From Streptomyces europaeiscabiei (lineage in GTDB: Bacteria; Actinomycetota; Actinomycetes; Streptomycetales; Streptomycetaceae): a stretch of DNA of 64,000 nucleotides. The position numbers and the translations under genes were made by a program. Below, in pieces: positions 57,569-64,000 of this stretch (positions within the stretch are counted from its first letter, which is position 1; every line of letters begins with the position of its first letter). The stretch lies in the NCBI RefSeq assembly GCF_036346855.1, contig NZ_CP107841.1, forward strand, positions 806,001 to 870,000, given 5' to 3'. The notes beneath the pieces were generated by a model. The model was not told the DNA's origin. It saw only the letters and a program-made list of their open reading frames with translations, and did not search any database.

Positions 57569-60522
57569 CCGCCGATCTTGCCGGGGCCGTTGAGCACGTA
57601 CACCCGCAGGTTGCCCTTGCCGGGTGCGCCGACGCTCAGGGTGCCGGTGGAGACGGTTCTCACGTCACCGGTGACGGCGTCGCGGTAGGTGCCGTTCGGG
57701 ATGCCCGTGTAGGTGGCGCCGCCGGTGACGGTGACGAGAGCGAAGCTGTCGGTCGAGCCGCTGGTGTAGCGGCGTTTGAAGGCCATCTGGCCGCTGATGC
57801 CCTCGGTGGAGTACTGGCCCGTCTGCAGGGCGGGGACGGCGCGGCGGATCTGGTTGAGGCGTTGCAGATGCTTGACCAGCGGCTGGGAGAGTGTCGTGGC
57901 GACCTGTCCGCTCGCGGAGTCCGCCCTGCCGAAGTCGGAGGCGGTGACGGTTCCGGCGAGATGGTCGCCGTAGTAGGCGCGTCCGGTGGTGGCCAGTGGG
58001 CATGTCGGCCCGCAGTCGATCTTCCGGCCCGCCTGGAACTCGATCTCGGAGCCGTAGTACAGCGTGGGGATGCCGCGGAAGGTCCACATCAGGGCCATGC
58101 TCTCGGCCCAGGCGTCGGTGCCGCCGCTGTAGCGGTTGCTCGACTTGTTGGGCCCGTAGTCATGGCTGTCGACGTAGACCACGTTGTACGTGGCGTCGTT
58201 GACGCTGTCGTCGGAGTCCTTGCCGTTGCCGTAGGCGTTCTGCGCGTCGCCGAAGTTCATGTGCATGCGCATGTCGATGATGTTCATGCCGGAGAACCGG
58301 CTGTGGTCCGGTGCGTGGTAGCTGTTGCCGTTCAGGAAGGCGTTCGTGGACGTGGGCTGGTTGCCGGTGCCGAGGCCGTTCTCGTAGTCGAACTGTTCGA
58401 GTGCCGCCTTCTCGTCGTCGGCGCTGTACTCCTTGCGCTCCTTCCAGGTGTAGAACTGCGCCGAGTGGTTGACCGAGCCCCGGTTCCACTTGTCGTTGAC
58501 GAAGGCAGCGACCTCGCCGAAGACGAAGAAGTTCCTGGCCGCCTCCGCGCCGAACCTCTGGGTGACCCGTTCCTGGATGGCGGGCAGGAAGCGGCGGTTC
58601 CAGGTGACGCGCGGGATGTGCACGGCCGTGTCGACGCGGAAGCCGTCGACGCCCATGTCGATGTACTTGTCGTAGGCCCCGATCAGATAGTTCTGGACCG
58701 TCGTGTTCTCGGTGTTGAAGTCGGCGAGGTCCTCGTGCAGCCAGCACGAACGTGCGTCCTCGCCCTCCCAGTTCCCGATCCAGCACTGGTGGTAGTACGC
58801 CTTGGGGAACATGCCCGACGTGGGGCTCGGCCACTGGCAGTTGTAGAGCGCGTAGCCCTCCGCACTCTTGCCGCCCGTGGGCTTGCCCCAGTTGACGCAG
58901 GTGTTGCCGGTGGGCTCGGCCGTGGACCACAGGTCGCCGTTGTAGTACGACTTCCCGGACTTGGGTTCGACGGTGAGGCCGTCGTACTCGAAGCCCTCGT
59001 TCTTCTCGTCGTAGTACCAACTCCACTGGGCGTCCCGGACGCCGTAGACCTTCGGCGTGGACAGGCCCTTGGCGCCCCAGCGGGAGCTGTGGTTGTAGAC
59101 GACGTCCTGGTAGATCTTCATGCCCTTGGCGTGGGCCGCGTTGATCAGGTCCTGGTAGCTCGCGCCGGCCGATTCGAGGCGCGGATCCACCTTGTAGAAG
59201 TCGTAGCCGTGATAGCCGTGGTAGTCGTAGTCGGATCGATTCAGGACCACCGGTGTGATCCACACCGCCGAGAATCCGAGCGCCTTGATGTAGTCGAGTC
59301 TGTCGACCAGGCCCTTGAAGTCGCCCCGGAACATGGGGTCGTCGCCCGCCGCGTTGCCGGACTTGGTGTGCTGGCTCCCGCCCCGGTTGTTGGCACTGTC
59401 ACCGTCGAAGAAGCGGGCGGTGAGGACGAAGTAGATGGGGTCCTTGCGGGGGTCGGTGCCAAGAGGGGTGCCGGAGGCGGGCTCGGGGGTCTTCTCGCCG
59501 GTGGTCGCCCCGGCCCCGGCGGAGGCGGGCGAGGTGTTGCCGGCCGCGTCCACCGCCTTCACCGTGTACGTGTAGGCGGTCCTCTCCTCGAGTCCCGTGT
59601 CGGAGAGGACGGTTGCCCCGACGTCCGTGACGGTCGTGCCCTTGGTGCCGCCGGTGCGGGTGACCTGGTACTTGGTCACGCCCTTGTTGTCGGTCGAGGC
59701 GTCCCAGCTCACCACGATCGAGGTGTGGGTGGCGCTCGCGGTGACCTTGGTGGGCGTGGTCGGTGCCTCGGTGTCGGGTTCCTCCGCCGCGCAGGGGTCC
59801 TTGGCGTCCCGGGTGACCGTGCGGTCCTTCACCGTCGTCGTCCCGGCCGGGATCGTGTAGTCGGCGCTGTTGTTGTTGTCCCAGACGCCGTTGCCGTTGT
59901 TGAAGGCCGCCTTGAGGGAGGTGGCCGTGCCGATGTCGAGGGTCTTCCTCCACCAGCCGGCGCAGGCGGACTCCATGCCCACGCCCGGCGCGGTCGTCCA
60001 GGAGCCGCCGGTGGGCTGGTAGTGGATGTTGGCGGTGGTCCAGCCGGTCGTCGCGGTCGAGTAGTAGACGGTGGCCCTGGTGCCCTCGACGGGGTCGGTG
60101 CCGGCGCAGGGGTCGCTGTGGGCGATCACGCCGTCCTTGACGGTGATGTTTCCCGTGCCGAGGGCGTAGTCGGCTCCGCCGTTGTTGTCCCAGGTGCCGC
60201 TGCCGTTGTTGAAGGTGGCCGCCAGTCCGGTGGCCGAGCCCAGGTCGACGGTCCTCTTCACCCAGTCCGTACAGGCGGTCTCCATCCTGGTGCCGGGGAC
60301 GGTGGTCCAGGCGCCGCCGTCGGGGGCGTAGTGCAGGTAGGTGGAGGACCAGTTCTTGGTCTTCGTGTAGTAGAAGACGGTCGCCGTGTTCGCCTCGGCG
60401 GCGGTCCGCTCCATGGGGAGGGAGCCTGCCTCCGGGACCGCCGCGAGCGCCGCGAGCAGGCCGGTCGCGGCGAGGAACGCCACGAACGGGCGCCGTGGCC
60501 GGTCAGGGGGTGTACGTCTCAT
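57547..60522 (-). CDS. Secreted multidomain alpha-amylase: two CBM25, FN3 and GH13
   Basis: The 991-residue protein has a signal peptide (FVAFLAATGLLAALAAV), two starch-binding CBM25 domains (about 46-137 and 148-238; pattern VFYYTKTKNWSSTYLHYAPDG), a fibronectin type III domain (about 252-342, ATHTSIVVSWDASTDNKGVTKY) and a GH13 barrel (about 361-900) with nucleophile in GVDGFRVDTAVHIP, acid/base in FFVFGEVAAFVN and third acid in VVYVDSHDYG. It should bind and degrade raw starch outside the cell. ATG 60522 has GGAG upstream. MalR-like heptamers lie 64-102 bases upstream. A longer frame to 61455 is antisense to the fucosidase gene and is not real. Confidence 0.92.
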   Translation of the reverse strand: MRRTPPDRPRRPFVAFLAATGLLAALAAVPEAGSLPMERTAAEANTATVFYYTKTKNWSSTYLHYAPDGGAWTTVPGTRMETACTDWVKRTVDLGSATGLAATFNNGSGTWDNNGGADYALGTGNITVKDGVIAHSDPCAGTDPVEGTRATVYYSTATTGWTTANIHYQPTGGSWTTAPGVGMESACAGWWRKTLDIGTATSLKAAFNNGNGVWDNNNSADYTIPAGTTTVKDRTVTRDAKDPCAAEEPDTEAPTTPTKVTASATHTSIVVSWDASTDNKGVTKYQVTRTGGTKGTTVTDVGATVLSDTGLEERTAYTYTVKAVDAAGNTSPASAGAGATTGEKTPEPASGTPLGTDPRKDPIYFVLTARFFDGDSANNRGGSQHTKSGNAAGDDPMFRGDFKGLVDRLDYIKALGFSAVWITPVVLNRSDYDYHGYHGYDFYKVDPRLESAGASYQDLINAAHAKGMKIYQDVVYNHSSRWGAKGLSTPKVYGVRDAQWSWYYDEKNEGFEYDGLTVEPKSGKSYYNGDLWSTAEPTGNTCVNWGKPTGGKSAEGYALYNCQWPSPTSGMFPKAYYHQCWIGNWEGEDARSCWLHEDLADFNTENTTVQNYLIGAYDKYIDMGVDGFRVDTAVHIPRVTWNRRFLPAIQERVTQRFGAEAARNFFVFGEVAAFVNDKWNRGSVNHSAQFYTWKERKEYSADDEKAALEQFDYENGLGTGNQPTSTNAFLNGNSYHAPDHSRFSGMNIIDMRMHMNFGDAQNAYGNGKDSDDSVNDATYNVVYVDSHDYGPNKSSNRYSGGTDAWAESMALMWTFRGIPTLYYGSEIEFQAGRKIDCGPTCPLATTGRAYYGDHLAGTVTASDFGRADSASGQVATTLSQPLVKHLQRLNQIRRAVPALQTGQYSTEGISGQMAFKRRYTSGSTDSFALVTVTGGATYTGIPNGTYRDAVTGDVRTVSTGTLSVGAPGKGNLRVYVLNGPGKIGGDGPYLK

Positions 60523-60585
60523 GAGCCGTCTCCAATGGGGGCCGGGGTGTGGGGAGTTGATCCGCCGGGCGATACGCGCGGCGAT

Positions 60586-60624
60586 CTGCAAGCAGAACCG
60601 GCAATTTCCTGAAAGCCCTTGCAG
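60586..60624 (-). promoter_or_regulatory. MalR-like CTTGCAG heptamers upstream of the amylase gene
   Basis: On the coding (minus) strand CTGCAAG occurs at 60618-60624 and CTTGCAG at 60586-60592, 32 bases apart. In Streptomyces CTTGCAG repeats are the known binding sites of the LacI-type maltose/amylase repressor (MalR/Reg1). They fit control of starch degradation from an unlinked repressor gene. Confidence 0.65.
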
Positions 60625-60706
60625 CGCGGAAGCTACAGGGACATGACATCCGCGTAAAGGGATCGCGCGGCGAACGCATCGCCGAAGCGCCTCGGGGTGA
60701 AAACGA

Positions 60707-60718
60707 ACCAGTACTGGT
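60707..60718. promoter_or_regulatory. Perfect 12-bp palindrome upstream of the fucosidase gene
   Basis: ACCAGTACTGGT lies 48-59 bases upstream of the fucosidase ATG. It is a plausible operator for a GntR- or LacI-type regulator; no such gene is adjacent. Confidence 0.5.
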
Positions 60719-60765
60719 GACCGGCGCCCACGCGCCCGCCGGGGCCCGCCGCCTAGCGTGGCCGC

Positions 60766-62055
60766 ATGACCATGCAACCCTGGTTTCCCGCCGCCAAACT
60801 GGGCATCTTCATCCACTACGGCATCTACGCCGTGGACGGGGTCCCGGAGTCCTGGTCCTTCTACTGGGGCGAGGTGACGCACGAGCAGTACATGAAACAG
60901 CTCGACGGCTTCACCGCGTCCGCGTACGACCCCGCGGCCTGGGCCGAGTTGTTCGCCCGGGTGGGCGCGAAGTACGCGGTGCTCACCGCACGCCACCACG
61001 ACGGCGTCGCCCTGTGGGACACCGCCCGGGGTGACCTGGGAGTCGTCCGGCGCACCCCGGCGGGCCGGGACCTGATCGCCGGATACGTCGACGCGCTGCG
61101 CGAGCGGGGCCTCAAGGTCGGCCTCTACTACTCGCACTCCGACTGGAACCACCCGGACTACGCGAGCGTCCGCCACCCGGAGATCGACCAGTGGTCGAAC
61201 ACCCACCCGGGCGGCAACGATGCCAACCCCTACTCGCATGCCGCGCACGGCGAGGAGGACCCGGCGGCCTGGGACCGCTACCTGGCCTACCGTGACGGTC
61301 AGGTGAGCGAGCTGGTGGAGCGGTTCCGCCCCGATCTGCTGTGGTTCGACGGCGAGTGGGAGCGCACCGAACAGCAGTGGCGGATCCGGGAGTTGGCCGA
61401 GCTCATCCGCGCGGAGAACCCGGACACCGTCCTGAACGCCCGCATGCTCGGCCACGGCGACTACGCCACCCCCGAACAGGGGGTGCCGCTGGAAGCCCCG
61501 GACGGGCCCTGGGAGTTGTGTCTGACCATCAACGACTCATGGGGCTTCCAGCACGCGGACCACAACCACAAGTCGGTGCGCCAGCTGGTGCGTTACTTCG
61601 CCGAGACGATCGGCATGGGCGGCAATCTGCTGCTGGACGTCGGGCCGAGGGCGGACGGATCGATCCCCGCCGAGCAGGTCGAGCGGCTGGAGGGACTCGG
61701 CGCGTGGATCGGGCAGCATCGCGACGCCGTGTACGGGACGGTCGCCGGGCTGCCCGCCGGGCACCACTACGGCCCCAGCACCCTTTCCGCCGACCGGCGC
61801 ACCCTGTATCTGATGTGCTTCGACGTGCCGCGCGAGTCCGTGGCGGTACGGGGGCTGCGCAACCCCGTCAGGAAGGTCACGGTCCTCGGCACGGGCACCG
61901 AGCTGGGCCACCGGGTGATCGGCGGCCTGGACGCCGTGCCCGGCGTGACCTGGATCGACGCCCCCGAGGAGACCGACCTCGACGCTTACGCGACCGTGCT
62001 CGCCCTGGAGTTGGACGGGGAGCTGGACCTCTACCGGGGTTCGGGCCGCGACTGA
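60766..62055 (+). CDS. Alpha-L-fucosidase, GH29, intracellular
   Basis: The 429-residue protein shows the GH29 blocks WFPAAKLGIFIHYGIYAVDG, KYAVLTARHHDGVALWDT (substrate His pair), GLKVGLYYSHSDWN and the nucleophile Asp195 in LLWFDGEWERT. IGMGGNLLLDVGPRADGSI is also a family signature. A beta-sandwich domain closes the protein. No signal peptide is visible, so it would cleave fucosides taken up into the cell. ATG 60766 or the second ATG at 60772 may start it. Its last 25 bases overlap the convergent hydrolase gene. Confidence 0.9.
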   Translation: MTMQPWFPAAKLGIFIHYGIYAVDGVPESWSFYWGEVTHEQYMKQLDGFTASAYDPAAWAELFARVGAKYAVLTARHHDGVALWDTARGDLGVVRRTPAGRDLIAGYVDALRERGLKVGLYYSHSDWNHPDYASVRHPEIDQWSNTHPGGNDANPYSHAAHGEEDPAAWDRYLAYRDGQVSELVERFRPDLLWFDGEWERTEQQWRIRELAELIRAENPDTVLNARMLGHGDYATPEQGVPLEAPDGPWELCLTINDSWGFQHADHNHKSVRQLVRYFAETIGMGGNLLLDVGPRADGSIPAEQVERLEGLGAWIGQHRDAVYGTVAGLPAGHHYGPSTLSADRRTLYLMCFDVPRESVAVRGLRNPVRKVTVLGTGTELGHRVIGGLDAVPGVTWIDAPEETDLDAYATVLALELDGELDLYRGSGRD

Positions 62056-62603
62056 GCGAGGACCTCGTCGACGGTCACGACCCGGACCAGCGGCCGGTAC
62101 AGGTCCAGTACGTACAGGGCCTTGGCGTGCGACTCGTCGTCCGCTCCCGCGCAGGCATCGGCGACCACCAGTACCTCGACGCCCGCGTCGGCCGCCGCGA
62201 GGGCGGTGGACAGCACACAGCAGTCGGTGCTGACCCCGGCCAGGACCAGCCGCCCGCCCGTTCCCAGGCGGGCGGACAGCTCCGGGCCCCACTTGCCGAA
62301 GGTCGGGGCGTCGACCACGTCCCGTGCCTCGCCGGAAAGTTCGTCGACCAGTCGCCACAGGCGCGCGTCGGGGGGCTGCAGCGCGAAGGGCGCCTGGGCG
62401 TAGTACGCCCGCCAGGCCCCCTCGGGCCGCTCCGGCGCGACGAAGCGGGTGAACACGGACCGTCCGGCGAACGCCGGCAACAGACGCCGTACGCCTGCCG
62501 CGGCCTCGGCGAAGCGCGGGGCCGCCCAGGGGCTCGCGGGCTCGGCGAACACGCGCTGCATGTCGATGACGGCGAGCAGGTCGGGCGGGCCGGACGCGCT
62601 CAT
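62031..62603 (-). CDS. Isochorismatase-family cysteine hydrolase
   Basis: The 190-residue protein has the triad of the family: Asp14 in AVIDMQRVF, Lys104 in TFGKWGPEL and Cys in VSTDCCVLSTALAAADAG (Cys128 or Cys129). Members hydrolyse nicotinamide, isochorismate, N-carbamoyl compounds or ureidoacrylate. It is co-translated with an NCS1 purine/pyrimidine-type permease (ATGA), which favours an amide or ureide derived from a nucleobase or hydantoin. Confidence 0.85.
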   Translation of the reverse strand: MSASGPPDLLAVIDMQRVFAEPASPWAAPRFAEAAAGVRRLLPAFAGRSVFTRFVAPERPEGAWRAYYAQAPFALQPPDARLWRLVDELSGEARDVVDAPTFGKWGPELSARLGTGGRLVLAGVSTDCCVLSTALAAADAGVEVLVVADACAGADDESHAKALYVLDLYRPLVRVVTVDEVLAQSRPEPR

Positions 62604-64000
62604 GGGCGACCCTCCTGCGCCCGTACCCGCCCCCGCGACAGGAGCAGTGTGCCGAGGAAGCCGGCCGCCAGAGCCACCAGGACGCCCAGGTTGGCGTAGG
62701 CCCAGTCACCGTTCCTGCCGCCGAGGCCGAAGGGGCCGAGAAGGTAGCCCTGCCAGTCGAGCCAGCCCGCGGCGGAGTTGGTGACCAGGCCCCAGCCGAG
62801 GGCGGTGGCGGCGACGGTGAGGAGAAGGGGGAGCGGCGGGAGGTCGCCGTAGCGGCCGTCCGGGCGGAACAGGTCGGCCTCGGCGTAGTCGCGGCGGCGC
62901 AGCAGGAGGTCGGCGAGCATGACGCCGCACCAGGCGGCGATGGGGACGCCGAGGGTGGTGAGGAAGCCGATGAACGGGCCGAGGAAGTCGTCGGCGACGA
63001 AGACGATGTAGACGGCGCCCGCGATCATCAGCACACCGTCCACGAGTGCGGCCAGCGGGCGCGGCACGCGCAGGCCGGCCGCGAGCAGGGCGAGGCCGGA
63101 GGAGTAGATGTCGAGGACGGCGCCGCCGACCAGGCCCAGCACGGCGACGGCGGCGAACGGGACCAGGAACCAGGTGGGCAGGAGCGTGGTCAGCGCGCCG
63201 ATGGGGTCGGCGGCGATGGCCTCGCCGAGGTCGGCGGACGAACCCGCGAGGAGCAGACCGAAGACCAGCAGCAGGAGCGGGGCGAGCGAGGCGCCGAAGG
63301 TGGTCCAGGCGACGACGCCCCGACCGGAGGAGTCACGCGGCAGATAGCGGGAGTAGTCGGCGGACGCGTTGACCCAGCCGAGGCCGAAGCCGGTCATCAG
63401 GAAGACGAGGGCCCCGATGAACTCCTGGGCGGATCCGGCCGGTACGGCACTGACGGCGGACCAGTGGACGTGGTCGGCGACCAGTGCGACGTAGACGACC
63501 GTCAGCACGCCGGTGACCACGGTGATGACGGTCTGGAATCTCATGATCAGGTCGAAGCCCATCACGCCGACGACCACGACCAGTGCGGCGACCAGGACGA
63601 GCGCCATCACCTTGGTCCCGGTGCCGCCGCCCGTGCCGAGCCGTCCGAAGACCGTGGCGGTGGCCATGGTGGCGAGCGCGCACAGCACGGTCTCCCAGCC
63701 GACCGTGAGCAGCCAGGAGACGACCGCGGGCAGCCGGTTGCCGCGCACCCCGTACGCGGCACGGCTGAGCACCATCGTCGGGGCCGAGCCGCGTTTGCCG
63801 GCGACCGCGACGAAGCCGCAGAGCAGGAACGAGAAGACGATGCCGATGACCCCGGCTGCCAGCGCCTGCCGGAAGGAGATGCCGAAGCCGAGCGCGAACG
63901 CGCCGTAACTCATGCCGAGAATGGAGACGTTGGCGCCGAACCAGGGCCAGAAGAGGGTGCGGGGGGTGCCTTTGCGGTCGGCGTCGCCGATCACGTCCAG
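62600..64000 (-). CDS. NCS1-family nucleobase permease (5' end outside window)
   Basis: The visible 466 codons contain the cytosine/purine/hydantoin permease signature FWPWFGANVSILGMSYGAF and VGWETVLCALATMATATVF, with ten or more membrane helices. The frame continues through the right edge (the codons before MIGDADRKG read LDV), so the start is missing. Transporters of this family bring in cytosine, allantoin, uracil, hydantoins or nicotinamide. Its stop overlaps the start of the isochorismatase-like gene. Confidence 0.88.
   Translation of the reverse strand: MDVIGDADRKGTPRTLFWPWFGANVSILGMSYGAFALGFGISFRQALAAGVIGIVFSFLLCGFVAVAGKRGSAPTMVLSRAAYGVRGNRLPAVVSWLLTVGWETVLCALATMATATVFGRLGTGGGTGTKVMALVLVAALVVVVGVMGFDLIMRFQTVITVVTGVLTVVYVALVADHVHWSAVSAVPAGSAQEFIGALVFLMTGFGLGWVNASADYSRYLPRDSSGRGVVAWTTFGASLAPLLLLVFGLLLAGSSADLGEAIAADPIGALTTLLPTWFLVPFAAVAVLGLVGGAVLDIYSSGLALLAAGLRVPRPLAALVDGVLMIAGAVYIVFVADDFLGPFIGFLTTLGVPIAAWCGVMLADLLLRRRDYAEADLFRPDGRYGDLPPLPLLLTVAATALGWGLVTNSAAGWLDWQGYLLGPFGLGGRNGDWAYANLGVLVALAAGFLGTLLLSRGRVRAQEGRP

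Noticed and set aside
57547..61455. A frame extending the amylase upstream to 61455 (1302 codons)
   Set aside because: The extra 310 codons are antisense to the fucosidase gene, which has clear GH29 motifs; a signal peptide and ribosome-binding site mark the real start at 60522.

Overview
The window is very GC-rich DNA (about 70% G+C by eye) with tightly packed genes, many GTG starts, frequent ATGA/GTGA start-stop overlaps and strong third-position G/C bias. Product content (DUF485 plus acetate symporter, the GlgE-TreS-maltokinase-GlgB set, DUF5133, an SseB-like protein, many secreted glycosidases) points to a Streptomyces chromosome, core or core-flanking rather than a mobile island. I see no rRNA, tRNA, CRISPR array, phage or complete insertion sequence.

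Layout. 1-6.9 kb: end of a cell-surface protein, a PadR regulator, a 2,4-dienoyl-CoA reductase-like flavoenzyme behind a perfect palindrome, a PrmC-related methyltransferase, a GNAT enzyme, and a coupled molybdenum-cofactor oxidoreductase/flavin reductase pair. 6.9-7.4 kb: non-coding tandem repeats. 7.4-17.8 kb: Rv1733c-like membrane protein, DUF485-acetate symporter operon, acetyl-xylan-type esterase, SnoaL-like protein, serine hydrolase, methyltransferase, an intracellular GH13 glucosidase and an LTA-synthase-like membrane phosphatase/sulfatase. 18-23.2 kb: a short Rho paralogue behind a C-rich leader, a DD-carboxypeptidase, and two translationally coupled GT-C mannosyltransferases whose last gene overlaps the carboxypeptidase gene antisense.

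23.3-29.2 kb is an amide amino-acid degradation locus, all on the minus strand: FadR-type regulator, permease, L-asparaginase, then (after a dispersed repeat) aspartate ammonia-lyase and glutaminase. Together they would import asparagine and convert Asn to Asp to fumarate and Gln to Glu, releasing ammonia. 29.3-33.3 kb: UppP, a CrcB pair, an SMP-30-like protein and an ATP-grasp protein.

33.3-41.6 kb is a galactan-utilisation locus: secreted GH53 endo-galactanase and GH42 beta-galactosidase on one strand; ABC sugar-binding lipoprotein, two permeases and a LacI regulator on the other; a perfect LacI-type operator sits on the divergent promoter. 41.6-44.2 kb: DHA2 efflux pump and a double-VOC protein. 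44.3-55 kb is the trehalose/maltose-1-phosphate/alpha-glucan module: glgX and an RsbW-like ATPase on the minus strand; DUF5133 protein, glgE, treS, maltokinase and glgB on the plus strand. 55-57.4 kb: a long inverted dispersed repeat, a VOC protein, a MarR regulator whose promoter shares a motif with the reductase at 3 kb, a decayed FAD-linked oxidase, and an SseB-like protein. 57.5-64 kb: a secreted CBM25-CBM25-FN3-GH13 amylase with MalR-like motifs upstream, a GH29 fucosidase, and a coupled isochorismatase-like hydrolase/NCS1 permease pair that runs off the end.

The strongest leads for follow-up are the divergent Rho paralogue and its leader, the Asn/Asp/Gln operon with its putative FadR operator, the shared MarR-type palindrome, the dispersed inverted repeats, and the antisense-overlapping mannosyltransferase/carboxypeptidase pair. 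I did not find a clearly new multi-gene system. All names rest on reading protein motifs, not on database searches.
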